A stretch of 64,000 bases of DNA. Origin: Boswellia sacra (lineage: Eukaryota > Streptophyta > Magnoliopsida > Sapindales > Burseraceae). The notes under the pieces were generated by a model that saw only the letters and a list, made by a program, of their open reading frames with translations, was not told the DNA's origin and ran no database searches. Numbering within the stretch: position 1 is the first letter of the stretch; each line of letters begins with the position of its first letter. A program made the translations under genes and the position numbers. The stretch lies in the NCBI GenBank assembly GCA_013180625.2, contig SNVD02000269.1, positions 1 through 64,000 of the forward strand, in the 5' to 3' direction. Below, in pieces: positions 1 through 11,459 of this stretch.

Positions 1-240
1 GGTCCATAAATTCCTTATAGATTTGGAAGTCATTTCAAATAGAGAAAAAGTCATTGTACTTTATTATGATAATAGTTTGGTAGTGGCTAATTCTAAGGAA
101 TCTAGAAATCACAAGAGTGGAAAGCATAAAGGAAGTCTCATCTTATACGAGAGATCGTGCAGTGTGAAGATGTGCAAACGTGTCACATTTACTCTAAGGG
201 CAAGTTGGAGATTATTAGGTACATGCCCTAGAGTATGGAT
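1..240 (+). pseudogene. Ty1/copia RNase H fragment (3' end of a pol gene)
   Basis: The reading frame from about base 23 contains YYDNSLVVANSKE followed by RNHKSGKH. These match the copia RNase H region in which a CDN(S/T) motif is followed by the conserved KH(I/)-type segment before the C-terminus. The frame then degenerates (no LADxxTK motif can be read) and the segment is cut by the window edge. It is the decayed 3' end of a retrotransposon polyprotein, and the sequence just downstream is probably its 3' LTR. Family assignment rests on motif recognition only. Confidence 0.65.
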
Positions 241-2590
241 ATTTTTCTATGTAATTTGTAAACATTAAGAATAAATAAAGTTGTTATTATTTACTTGTGC
301 CTAAATATCATTGTATTAATGACTAAAGGTTCCAGAGCTTGTACATTGACAAAGTTTTTATTTGTACGAGATATATTTGAGACATAAAACTTTGTCATAG
401 CTCAAAACTAGTTCACAACCTATAAACAAAAGTTGGGCACTTTGTTTGGACAAGGTTGTAATGTTGTTTATCTTCAATGGGAAAATGGTGAGTCTCTAAC
501 CATTTGAAATGGAGACTTGAGGTCAAAGACGCTAGTGTATTAATGAATATATTGAACATGGGCCATGTAAAAATTATATATTTGATGGAAATACCGTAAA
601 CGAATGTGAATTTCTACACCCGAGCATTAAAGGCATTCCTACCTTAATCCTAAGTGGATAGTGTACATCTAGTATTAGAATAAGGATCTAAACTACCCTC
701 ATCCTTTCAAAGATGGGTTCGAGAAGTTTGACACGAACCATTCACCTCGCTCGAATAAAAATCTGATGTCGATTAGGGTATACCGAATAAGAATAACTCG
801 TATTGTCATATAGTCCGCCTAAGTTATTCATTTTATGCACACATTGTTCCTTTTATCTTCTTTAAGCATGTGAGGTACATTCAACCAATACAACTATATA
901 TTCATACAAAGAAAGAATGAGGAGAATATATTGCATTTCCTTCAAACATGGGGGATAGGGGAGAGGATTACATCAATTGCTCTTTAACAATAAAAGTAAC
1001 CTACTTCTAGCACTTCGAATAAAATATTTCATACTTCGAATAAATTACATATTCGAATATTATATATAAGCAGTCAATTTGAGAATCAATAGATATTGAA
1101 TTCCTCGCCATCATATGTGAGTCTATTCAATGTCTATCAAGCCTCTGCAAGTATATTTATACATTCCATTATCATTATAAGCGATGGTCTTTCACCACCA
1201 ATGTGAGTCCACCATCACTTCATGGCATCATATAATTAAACATAGTATATTCATACATGTATTCATATCAATCAATTAGAATTCTAGCTAAGGCCATAAT
1301 CTTGAATCATGGCACTTCAACCTATATTTGATATTTTTATCATGGCATCTTAGCCTATTGCTGTTCTACCATAATTCATATCAATTTATAGTGAATCATG
1401 ACATTTCTAGCCTAAACAGAGTTATCATGGCATATTTTAGTGTACTTCAAGCAATCATGATAAAACATGGCTATTCTAGCCTAATCAAGCATTCAAAGGG
1501 CAATTAAGGTAATTCACACCTATTCTATGCTATTCCCTAGCATACTTTAAAGTAATCATAAGTTTTTCTATCATGATTATATTCATGTGCAATTAAGGTT
1601 GATTCTAGACAGGTGCTCCTAAGCATGACTCTAAGCATTTGCGAAGAAAATAGATTCCTAATCATGATTCTAATAAAGAAAGGAATGCGAACTTACTTCA
1701 ACACACTTTTCCATCTCGTAAAACAAACAAAGGGTTAAACAATTCACAATACTTCAAAGCATTAAAATAAAACCTAAGCATGCTTATTCTAAGAATAATC
1801 AAGCCTAAACATGCTTATTCTAAGGCCAGAAAAATAAAGAAGAAAGAAGGAGGGAGAAAACAGAATTGCTCTCAAGACATACCCTTTTTGGGTTTAGAGC
1901 AATATAAGATGCCCAAAAAATATTAGACTAGAAAAGAATTCTTGAATTCTTAAGTGTGTCTTTAAGAGAAAAAAGAGAGGATTTTTAGATGTCTTGCAAA
2001 GTGAAGAGGAGGGTTGTTTATATTAGAAAGGCGTTGGACTGAAAAAACAAGCAAAGAAACAAATATGGAAGATCCATAATGCAAATTTTTTAAAATACAT
2101 GACCAACAGCCGGGTGGCTGTTGACAAACCGTCGGGCGGTTGTCTAACAGCCGAGCCATTGTTCACCTTTGGTCCTTCTTATTTTGCCACTTTTCAATGT
2201 AGCCCTTTCTGACCTTCGTCTGTTCGATTGCACATAACTTTCCAAATTCAACTCCAATTTGTAATCCATACATTTCTACGAAAACTAGACATTCGTAACT
2301 TCGCAGTGGTATATGACTCATCAACAAACTCCTTCTGGATTAATGTGATTTTTTTGAAGTCACATGTCAGTTTTTGAGACCTTTCGTCAATTCCCTCTCA
2401 CCCTTTTCCTCTTCAGCTTTCAAGGGCATTTCGATCATTTCTTTTACTCGACATTCATCTTCATTTCATTATCGAGCCTCAAAAATCCAATGTCTACATA
2501 TGTTGATTAAATTAAGATTAATTTTAATAAATCTTAGCCCATTTAAATGGTGTAAAATCAGTGTCAAAGACCCAAGATGTAATTAGACGA
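241..2590. other. Transposon-derived intergenic DNA, no gene
   Basis: No plausible coding exon is seen on either strand. The first few hundred bases follow a copia pol end and are probably LTR. Between about 1,200 and 1,500 short phrases of the type 'atcatggca...tagcct' recur, and TTCGAAT-like words recur near 1,010-1,060. This is the texture of a degenerate LTR of a larger retrotransposon, but I could not pair it with a second copy. Confidence 0.4.
2097..2160. repeat. Cluster of short GC-rich palindromes
   Basis: Three short imperfect palindromes lie side by side in otherwise AT-rich DNA: AACAGCCGGGTGGCTGTT, then AACCGTCGGGCGGTT, then a partial third unit AACAGCCGAGCC. Each can form a stem of about 6-7 bp. 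The function is unknown; it may be a structured part of an LTR. Confidence 0.5.
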
Positions 2591-3480
2591 GTAACACAGT
2601 AAATTATACCTAACTACAATTGTTGGTATTCCATTAAGGGTAGTTATATAAACCTGTTGCTTAATGGATGAGGCTTAAAGATATAATTTAATCAAATTAA
2701 ATGATTAAGCTTTCTGTAAAAAGTTTTTAATTCAAGAGTACAACCTTTGACTTATAGTGAAATAGACCAAAGTTAACATGTGGAACCCATTATACTTATA
2801 AGATAATAGGGTATTAGGTCAACCTTATTGGAGCTTGTAATTAAATATGTCCATCAAGGTCCGTTGGGTAGTTGATATAAATTGTCTGAACAAGAATTGG
2901 ACTTGAGAAATTAATTATTTAATTTAATTGGTTTTATTAGAGAATAAAGCCCAGGTATTAAATTAAATATATTTGACTAGTAAATGGGCTCATTATTTAA
3001 TTAATTTAATTAATTAATAATAGAGTATTTTAACCAATTCAATTAATTAGATTAATGAGCTTATAATTAATGTGATTAATTAAAAGCCTACACAAAATTA
3101 GGTTGGACCTAATTGAGTGTTGAAAGCCGAATTAAAAACTTAATGAGATTAAGTTCTAGGAGCCCAAAAAATTAGTCAGACTAAGTCTAGCCTATTAGGC
3201 TTACAAATCAAAATTGGACAAGGATTAAAAGAGCATAAAAGGATGAATTAGGTCGGTATTGTGGAGATTTAAGTGAAAAAGTTGTTACTGTTTACACAAT
3301 ACTAATCAACGATTACTGTTCACATAATACTGTTCATCGATTATTATTTGCATGATATTGTTTACCTACTTTCATCCATCTCTGTTCATCCGGTATAGTC
3401 CAGTGATATTAATACGCCTACACGTCTTGTTCAGGTAGTTTTCAAACATATCTAGAAACTGAAGTTGCAAGAAACCAAAT
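2591..3480. other. AT-rich, LTR-like stretch
   Basis: There is no coding signal. Around 3,280-3,400 there are several copies of a TACTGTTCA(C/T)-type word. The reverse complement of this word (GTGAACAGTA-like) recurs in the LTRs of the copia element at 27,578-35,271. Together with the gag relic just downstream, this suggests a decayed 5' LTR on the + strand. The boundaries are not determinable by eye. Confidence 0.35.
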
Positions 3481-3496
3481 CAAAATTTTAAAGCCT

Positions 3497-3800
3497 GTGC
3501 TCACAAGATCTTATTTGCGAAGCTATTCTATAGTCTTGAAGTGTTTAGATTTGGCATTGGGTTCTTACATGAAGCTTATCTTGCTACATGAGAAGGCAGA
3601 AGTGAATCTCTCTAAGGTTACTGGTATACTCTTATCTAAAGAAAAAAGGTTGACTAGTGAAAATTATTCTTCTTTTGAGAATTTAGAATATGTGGCTGCT
3701 GAAAATAGGAAGAAGAGCTCCAAAAAGTAGGAAGTAGTCTGATGGAGGTGTGGATAGCCTAGGCATGTTAAAAGAAATTGTGCAAATGGTGAAGCAGATT
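3497..3800 (+). pseudogene. Copia gag relic with degenerate zinc knuckle
   Basis: An open stretch at 3,497-3,730 ends in a lysine-rich segment (ENRKKSSKK). In another frame it is followed at about 3,740-3,785 by W-R-C-G-stop-P-R-H-V-K-R-N-C, a CX2CX4HX4C nucleocapsid knuckle in which the first Cys codon has become TGA and an internal codon has become TAG. It is followed within 500 bp by a polypurine tract and LTR, so most of pol has been deleted. No functional product is expected. Confidence 0.6.
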
Positions 3801-4232
3801 CAGCTACTAGCTCCAAAGAAAATATTGATGGTTCAGCTAATAATGTATCCCTATGCTATAGGAGATGATCTTGTTCACTAAGAAGGATATGTACACCCTC
3901 ACGGCTTTTCGCTAGGTGTCATGAAAAAGGATGTGCCACTACTAAAGGATCTATGAGTTTACACATAGACATTTGGTTTGGCTTTAATGTAGGGTGTATG
4001 GTGACAGGTATGTTGGTAGCTAAAAAACTCTGAGAAAAGCCAAACATAGGGGTTGCACCATACGTTTTTAGCAAGTTTTTTCAACATATAGCTGAGGTGA
4101 AATCTTAGAATGGGTGTATACTAAGTGAGTGTAGTATTTATGGTAGAGTATGGTAACTCTCTGGTTTGAGGATGGTAATTGTTTGGTTTGAGGATTTTGG
4201 TTGTTGGTAAGAGATAGTGTTAATATTTAGCT

Positions 4233-4244
4233 AAGGTGGAGATA
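4233..4244 (+). promoter_or_regulatory. Retrotransposon polypurine tract
   Basis: AAGGTGGAGATA lies immediately before TGTTAGGATA. This is the usual plant copia arrangement of a plus-strand primer followed by the TG of the 3' LTR. Confidence 0.7.
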
Positions 4245-4795
4245 TGTTAGGATATTCGCTAAATAAAAGGGATCTTCCTAAAAATCCTAAAAGAAATTCC
4301 TAAAGTTCTGATAAGGAAAGGAACTTTTTGAAATAGGAGAATCCTACTTCAACTAGGAAAAGAAGAATGAATAATCATATTTTAAATAGTAGAGTTTTAT
4401 TAGGAAAGGAAGAGGATTGCTATTATAAATAGGAAAAGGTAAGGAGAAGACTTGGAAGCCTATATAAAGGATCCTACTCCTTGATTACAAGTGCACCACT
4501 TGAAGCACTTCAAGTTTAGCTCTAGGGAATTCCTTCTAGTGAGGTGATTAAAACTCCTCTTAGGGGTGTGCATGTGAGTGAGAGAGCTTGACAAAGAGAG
4601 AGTATATTGGAGTTATTGGAAATGGTTATTAAGAGTGAGTTCAAAGTCTATGTGATTTTAATATTTTTCATATAGTAAAATTTTGTCTCTAATAGACCGT
4701 AGTTTTTCTTCGCTTTTGGAGTACTAAAATCTTGTGTCGTTATTATTTTATTGTTCTTATTTCTCTATCATTCGCCTTTGTTTCACACAAAGTCA
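4245..4795 (+). repeat. 3' LTR of a deleted copia element
   Basis: It starts TGTTAGGATA directly after a polypurine tract. It contains a TATATAAAGG promoter box at 4,461-4,470, followed by 5'UTR-like CT-rich sequence, and appears to end at AAAGTCA near 4,795 (the right edge is uncertain). The partner 5' LTR and nearly all of pol are missing from the window. Confidence 0.6.
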
Positions 4796-5158
4796 AACGA
4801 TAACGTTTTCTGAAAATTTTTTTAAAATTAAAATTTATAATATTTAAACAATTTTTTATATTAACAAATCTAAATTATTGTAATAATTTTTCAAAACATT
4901 ATTTTTAAAGAAAAATTAAATTTTAACTATTAAATAAATAAATAAATTTTTATCATTATCAATATAAATTTGTGTATATCTTACTGTAATTTTGTTTAAT
5001 AAATAATAGATTTGTTTGACAAATTATTTTGTCATTTAATATGCTTTTTAAGAATTTTATATTAGCTTAATATATAATTATTTATTTTTTATTAATTTTA
5101 TTTAATAATAGATATCATATATTTTGATATTGGGGGTATCTATGTTCAATTAATATAT
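4796..5158. other. AT-rich intergenic DNA
   Basis: Very AT-rich and low in complexity. No ORF, repeat pair or RNA signal is visible. Confidence 0.7.
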
Positions 5159-5341
5159 GAGCAATGCTACACCTACAACTCATTTATAACCAACTCTCCT
5201 TATGACCTGAATTTGTAAAAATTCATTGGAGGAGGAGAAAACAAAAATGAATAAGGGTAATTATATTTCTAATAAGATTTTGCCAACTCAGGTTATAGTA
5301 AGAGTTGGTTATAAATGGGCTATAGATGTCATATTATTCTT
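5159..5341. mobile_element. MITE, about 183 bp, with long terminal inverted repeats
   Basis: The left end (GAGCAATGCTACACCTACAA and on to about 5,211) is mirrored by the right end (5,290-5,341). The inner part of each arm, CATTTATAACCAACTCT, is identical in inverted orientation, so the TIRs are about 50 bp with some mismatches. The loop is about 75 bp of A-rich sequence with no coding capacity. Flanks are AT-rich, so I cannot decide the target duplication or the superfamily. Confidence 0.75.
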
Positions 5342-5938
5342 AATTTATAAGTGATTCCTTTCCATCCAGAATTTTATTGTCAAATTAAACAAAGGAAAAT
5401 ATCCCCATAACCCTTTTCTTTTCCCTCCTTTTTTCATTTTCCCCCATTTTTCCTTTCCTCCTTTTTTTCCTTTCTTACAACCAAACACAATCTTGATGTT
5501 TGGATCATAAATCTTGATCTAGATAAATTCGATAGACAATATTCTTGAATTTATTGAAGTCTAAAATGTAGACCATAAAATTGTTCTCTAATGGCGTTTT
5601 TCAAATTTGAAAGTTTTGATGATAAATATCATGCCTCAAAATGAAGTACTGATGAAGAACCAATGAGGGATACTTTTAATATTTTTAGGAATTTTGGTTT
5701 GTAATAAGAATTGAGATTATTTTCCTAATTCAATTAGATTTTAATTAGGAACTTAATTAGGTTTTAATTCTAATAAGCAATAATTTGTTTCCTAATTAAG
5801 TCATTTCTTATTTTTCTTAGGGTTTTGGCCATTATAAAAAAGGTCTTGGTTGTTATGCTTTGTAGGTTTGAATATAGATTAATAAAATTAGTTTCTCCTC
5901 TATTGATAACCTCTTCTTGTTCTTTTCTTTTTCTCTTT
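5342..5938. other. Intergenic DNA, partly LTR-like
   Basis: No gene is seen. Bases 5,650-5,935 have the look of a copia LTR R/U5 region on +: repeated 'aattaggttttaatt' phrases, an ATTATAAAAAAGG box near 5,832, then 'tttgaatatagattaataaaatt' and a CT-rich tail. The CACTA terminus interrupts it at 5,939. I could not confirm a partner LTR. Confidence 0.35.
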
Positions 5939-6070
5939 CACTACAAGAAATTTTTTACATATTTGACACATTGGTTTTGTATATTTGAGGGTTCCCTTAA
6001 AACTCAGTCAAATATAACACAATTTTATAAAGTCAACCCGCCTTTACACTTATTTGACGCTACTATAATT
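5939..6070 (+). mobile_element. CACTA (En/Spm)-type transposon terminus
   Basis: CACTACAAGAAA at 5,939-5,950 is the canonical end of plant CACTA elements. It is followed by subterminal words typical of the superfamily: ATTTGAC in direct and inverted orientation at about 5,962, 6,003 and 6,052. The base triplet before it is TTT, so a 3-bp target duplication could have been TTT. The opposite terminus (TTTCTTGTAGTG) was not found, so only one end is supported here. Confidence 0.65.
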
Positions 6071-7339
6071 TAACAAAATTACAAAATTGCCATTTTATAT
6101 AAATACTATCTTCCCTCCTGATTTTTGGCATTTCCCTCTTGCCCTAGCCGCTCTCTCTTCATCTCTTCCGCCCTCTCCCTCTCTGCGTCTTCCATTATGC
6201 TAGAAATCACTTGTCCCCTCCCTCCCTTCCTCTATTAAGTGATTGAATCCTTACCGATTTGTGTCCTCCCTCACTCACTCCATCGCCCCCTCCCTCACGC
6301 CCTCGATTCGTTGCTGAGCATCTCCGATTTCTCACCTCTGGTAAGTTGCATTCTTTGTGATTGAGTGAGCCGCAGATGTCTCCACCTCATGACACCTCTC
6401 CAGTCATCATTGTCAACACCTCCAAAATTGTCAATTAAAGGTATGTAGTCACCATTTTTTTTGGGGAATATTGGAGTTATGTTCTCTAAAAAATTTACCA
6501 AAGAGACTACATAGATGAGCAAACAACATTTATTTGGAAGCCCATGTTGTACATATAATGGGATTTTTTTTAAAAAAATTTGAGTTGTGTTTTTGTTCGG
6601 TGATTGAAGGGAAGGCAGGATGAGACAGATGTTGCACATGGATCTTTTTTTTCTTTTTTTAAAGGTGGAGAGAATCCTCATTGATTCTGAGTTTCGATGG
6701 CGTGTCTGTAACTGTTGTTGCAAAACTTGGGAAGAAATCTAGGGAGTGTCTCCATTCCTCACACTAATTTTCTAATTTCAGTTGAATGCGGGAAGTTAAT
6801 TTCTCTAGACTATGACATATTACAAATTGGATTTGCCATGAGCCCTTAAAATTAAGGGTTGAAGAGGTAGGTAACTCTCACCTGATGTTGCCATTACATT
6901 GTCTTGTTAGCCAATTTCACTTGGTAAGAATACTGTAATAGTTCAGATGAATGGTTGTAGTGAGTTAAGGGCTATGGATGTGCTTTATTTTTTGTCCTCT
7001 AGCTTAAGTTATAGAAATTCACCATTATAAATCTTTTATCTATTATTATAATTATTATTATTTTTTCAAATTGATTTAACTATGCTTGATGATGAATACC
7101 TCAGATTACTGTTATATTTGGGATCCATGGTTGCAATATGAATGCACAAGATAGTTTTATATATTTGCAGCATTGCCACCTTTATTGATATTTATCTTGC
7201 ATTCTTTTAGAATAATGGTTAATTTCAAATTTTGTGCTTACTTCCTGCTAATTGATAGATGAGTGAAAAATTGAAACTGAATTTTGCTTTTAGCAGTTCA
7301 AGAAGCTTTTATGTGAAAGATTAATTTTATTTACAAGGA
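6071..7339 (+). other. Non-coding DNA inside the CACTA end, CT-rich leader-like segment
   Basis: Bases 6,110-6,340 are CT-rich and resemble a 5'UTR or leader ending at a good splice donor (CTCTG then GTAAGTTG near 6,339). The rest is T-rich and intron-like up to the UGT80 exon at about 7,340. No N-terminal UGT80 coding sequence was found here. The segment could be captured promoter or leader DNA of another gene; this is inference. Confidence 0.35.
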
Positions 7340-9670
7340 TATTTTCATGCAAGACTATGGTCATCGCGTTAGACTAGCAACTCATTCAAATTTTAAAGAC
7401 TTTGTCTTGACTGCTGGGTTGGAGTTCTATCCTTTAGGTGGAGATCCGAAAGTTCTCGCCGGGTGTATGTTCCTAGATGTTCCACCTACAATTATATCTG
7501 TGATAATTTGTGGAATTTGTTTTGGTTGTCTGTTGCTTTTATTGGAGTGGTTACTATCTCTTATGTGTTGTCCAAATGCATTGTTGACTTGCACAAAGAA
7601 TTTGACACACATATAATTGAGGTTTTGAAGTGTATCTGGGGCAGCCAACCCTATCTGATATTCACCTAGTCTGATTCTTGATATGTGTCAAATCATAGAT
7701 TCCAGGTTCTTAATTGCTTTGCATGCTCAAAAATAATATTTTAGTTGGACTACTGATACATAGTTCTATTTCTTTAATTTATGTATATGATAACACTTAT
7801 ACTGAAAGGTGATATTTTTGTAATTGTTCTAGCAGTTAAATTCAACCTGGAAATAGTTTCTATCACCATGGACGTTTTTTGTCTTTGATAGTGAATGGTT
7901 ATTTGGTTATTATTTCTTGTTCTGGAGTTGATAGGCCTAAGAATGACTAAGTTGGTTCAAATAATTGTAGCAGCCTGTGTAAATAAATTTGAAGATGATT
8001 ATTTGACAATAACTTTTTTAAGTAACTTCCTATTAATGATTATCTTTTCTCTGTGCAGATATGGTTAAAAACAAGGGATTCCTGCCATTAGGTCCGTCTT
8101 AGATACCTGTTCAAAGAAATCAGATGAAGGAAATTATTTACTCTTTACTTCCAGCTTGCAGAGAACCTGATTTGGATTCTGGTATCGCCTTTAAGGCAGA
8201 TGCAATCATTGCTAACCCCCCGGCATATGGTAAAGTTTCATACCCATTAATTGATCTTTGTTGTAAAATCTTTGCAATTTCTTCTCAAGCAAATCTTTAT
8301 CAAAAGAATGATTTGTTTTTATGACTTGAAAATGTTGTACCATGTAAGATGTATATCTTGCTGGAAACAGATTTGAGAAAGAGAACAAATAAAGAAAAAT
8401 TTATAAAAAGCAATTTGTTTTTAGTCATTTTTTATCCCATTAAAGAATGACTGATTCTAATAATAGAACTACTGGGATTGGCCCTTTGCTTTTTCTTCTT
8501 ATTACATTTCTATATTCAATTGATTGTATATACAGAGAAGCAAAGTCTCCTACTGCATATATCTGTGTAATTGTTGACTGGAAGTATTGATTTGTGTAGC
8601 CTCTGAATTTCTGTTAATGGTGGTTGTCAATTGTTCCAAGGAGTTGCTGTGGAAATGTTACAAGACATAGTTTGAAATAAAAAAAAAATGTAAATATCAA
8701 TAAGGTATATCCTTGTTTAACACCTTTGAAGAGTTCTTTTGAATGTCACCAGAAATGCTAAATATGAGGAGTTATTAGGTACATGCTTGTAGCATGAGGT
8801 GACAATGATTCTGTAAGAGCATAGATGCCACTACTGAATCACAGATGTCTATCTTTTTGAAATTCATTTATACAATTTCTGCACATAACCAAATGCTCAA
8901 TACAATGGGCTAATCTATGTTTAATTCATACACAAGTTAATGCATATTTCTTTTGTCATTTTTTCCTTTTCAATCTCTTTGGTAATATCTTCTTCTAATT
9001 CCTAATTATTTAGATTGTATGGATTGGGATGATCATGCCCTATCCTTTACTTTATCAGCTTATAGTTCCTCTAGTAATTTATTTCAACCTACGTTGATGT
9101 TTCCTTGATCAAGATTATACTTAACCTTTGCAAATGCCTTTTAGGGCATACCCATGTGGCAGAGGCACTAAAAATACCGATTCATATATTTTTCACAATG
9201 CCATGGATGTAACTCTTGTATCGGTAATGGAAACTAGCTGATTTTAAATGTTCCTTACATCTTTAAAATTTCAAGTTTTACAATTTTGTGCTGTCTTCTT
9301 GTTTTGTCTCAGTTAGTTGTTCTATTCCATGGTTTGATGGGGAATCTTAAATTACTTTGCACAATCTTTGTCCTCTAGGCCAACCAGTGAGTTTCCACAC
9401 CCTTTGTCCCGCGTCAAGCAATCAACTAGATATCAAGTGAGCCAATCAAATTTTGTCTTCTCTTGCTATATATATATGTGTATATATGTGTGTGTATACA
9501 CACACACACACACACACATATATGTATGTATGTATGCATATCCTTTTGTTTGTATATATTTTCTTCTTTGACTTTTTTCACTATGTACTTACAACTATCT
9601 TATCAAATTGTTGACTCATTGATTTGGCTTGGAATAAGAGACTTGATTAATGACGTGAGGAAAAAGATAG
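7340..9670 (+). pseudogene. UGT80-type sterol 3-beta-glucosyltransferase fragment, introns retained
   Basis: Five exon pieces match the middle of plant UDP-glucose:sterol glucosyltransferases, which make steryl glucosides. Exon a, 7,346-7,466, has GHRVRLATHSNFKDFVLTAG. Exon b, 8,059-8,236, has KNKGFLPLGPS, a stop or shift, then FKADAIIANPPAYG. Exon c, about 9,147-9,213, has HTHVAEALKIP. Exon d, about 9,380-9,438, has PTSEFPHPLSRVKQ. Exon e, about 9,592-9,670, has SYQIVDSLIWLGIRD. Donors and acceptors still fit (GGGT|GTATGT; CAG|ATATGG; TATG|GTAAAG), so this is a DNA-level copy, not a processed one. The acceptor of exon e reads AA instead of AG, and the exon c/d junction codes Met where the family has Thr. 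The N-terminal third and the whole UDP-sugar-binding half are absent; the 3' side stops where a copia LTR begins (9,701). No functional enzyme is possible. Confidence 0.85.
9466..9542. repeat. Compound (TA)n(TG)n(CA)n(TATG)n microsatellite
   Basis: An uninterrupted purine-pyrimidine alternating tract. The TGTGTGTATACACACA centre is self-complementary and it ends in TATGTATG repeats. It lies in what was the intron between exons d and e of the UGT80 fragment. It could adopt a cruciform or Z-DNA. Confidence 0.9.
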
Positions 9671-9700
9671 ATTTCCCCTGGAAGGAGGTGGGCATGTACA

Positions 9701-11404
9701 TGTTAGCCCTAAGGCTACATGATAATTTTGATGATAACAATACACATTGATTAATTGAGATTTACTAACATGTTTATTTATGTGCAAGAGTAAGATCATT
9801 GAAATAATTCTAAAATCAAGAAGAGGCTTATTAAAATGAAGTGTTGAAGTTAAGGAGAAGACTACATGTTAAAGGCACCAAAGTTTAAGAACAAGGTTTG
9901 ATTCAAGGAATGTGACACATGAGCAATGTTCAATCAATTGATCATATATTTCTCTGCAAATGTCAAAATATTGTGATTCTTGAGCCTTTGGAAAGCTTCT
10001 CAATTTATAACATTTCATATGTTTTAAAGAAATTCAAATTTCAAGTGTAAGGTTGTCCAAATCATCATGCAAATTGAAAGACAAATGGAAGCAGCTGACA
10101 TGAGCACCGAATACTCTTTTGGACATATCTTGAGCTAGAAAAATCAAAATGACTTGATTATTGTGGCATTGGAAAGAGGACTTAATGAACCACATTTCAT
10201 ATGTTCTAAATAAATTCAAATTTCAAACGGAAGGTCGACATAATTGACATGCAATTCGGTGGACTGACACAGAGAAGAAAAATCAACTCATTTGAGCACC
10301 GAATGATGTTTTGTCCATATCTTGAGTTAGAGATATCCAAATGACTTGATTCTTATGTTATTGGAAATATTATTCAATGGAGCAGATTTCATATTCTTTG
10401 AAAAAGTTTAAATTTCAAACAGAAGACCGACATAATACACATGCAAATTGGTGGACTAACACATGAAAGAAAAATCAAGTCACATGAGCACCAAATGGCA
10501 TTTTAGCCATATCTTAAGCTACAGATATTCAAATGACTTGATTCTTGATGTGTTAGAAAGCTTATTCAATTGTACAGATCTTTTATGTTTTGTATATTTT
10601 CAAATTTCAAACGAAACATTGACAAAAATGGAAGACAAGATTACAGTTTTTATGATGGGCAGAAAATTTGTAGTTGGTGTCTGCATTTGATTAAGTTCAT
10701 CCCATTTGCCTATAAAAGGAGCCCTTCTCCCATGCATTCAACAAGCATTTTATCAAACAAAAAAAAAAAACAAGAGAAATATCAAGTCTAGAGAGCTTTT
10801 ATATTCTTTATCTACTCTTTGAAGAGAGTTGTACTTTTGTTATAAAAATTTACTTGTTCTTGTATTGTGGTGAGAGTGAGATCTTCTTGTAAAGGATAAA
10901 AGTTATCCTTGAGAGAACTCTTTCCTTGGTGAGGTTGTTCATCAAGAAGAACTCTTGGTGTGGTGTTATCAAGGGTTGAAGGAAGTTGCCTTGGTGAGGT
11001 TGTTCATCAAGAAGAACTCTTGGTGTGGTGTTATCAAGGGTTGGAAGAAAAAGTCTTGGTGAGGTTGTTCATCAAGCAAGTTGTAAAGATTTCTACAACT
11101 TAGTGGAAAGCTTAGCTCGTGGAGCTAGGAGCCCGTGGACGTAGGCAAGGTTTGCCGAACCACGTAAATTGAGTTTGCACTCTCTCTATCCCTTTCCTCT
11201 TTACATTTACTTGCACTTGTGATTGTTCATCATTATTATTCTTTTGATTGCATCTTTGATAAATTCTAATTTCATCTTCTTCACCTTTATTCTCAAAGAA
11301 AGAGTGAACTAATTTTAATCTTTCAAGAAAAGTTTTCTAAATTCGTTTTGATAAATAAAAACCCAATTCACCCCCCCTCTTGGGTTGCCATACCTGGGTC
11401 AACA
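9701..11404 (+). repeat. 5' LTR of copia copy 1 (1,704 bp)
   Basis: Starts TGTTAGCCCTAAGG and ends GGTCAACA. It contains three full units plus a partial one of a roughly 190-bp repeat (recognisable by GAGCACCGAAT at about 10,103, 10,293 and 10,487) and, further 3', three copies of a roughly 64-bp repeat carrying CTTGGTGAGGTTGTTCATCA (10,925-11,080). A TATAAAAGGAGCC box lies at about 10,711. Confidence 0.92.
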
Positions 11405-11406
11405 AG

Positions 11407-11418
11407 TGGTATCAGAGC
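11407..11418 (+). promoter_or_regulatory. Primer binding site, initiator Met tRNA
   Basis: TGGTATCAGAGC, two bases after the 5' LTR, is complementary to the 3' end of plant initiator methionine tRNA, the normal primer of copia elements. Confidence 0.9.
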
Positions 11419-11459
11419 AAGGTTGCTCAATTTTTTAAATCTTAATTGATTTTTTAGCT

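Noticed and set aside
7347..7669. ORFs of 89 and 68 aa
   Set aside because: The first part is the UGT80 exon; the rest is intron sequence after the GTATGT donor.
10925..11090. Regularly spaced repeats suggestive of a CRISPR-like array
   Set aside because: They are directly adjacent LTR minisatellite units without spacers, in a plant retrotransposon.
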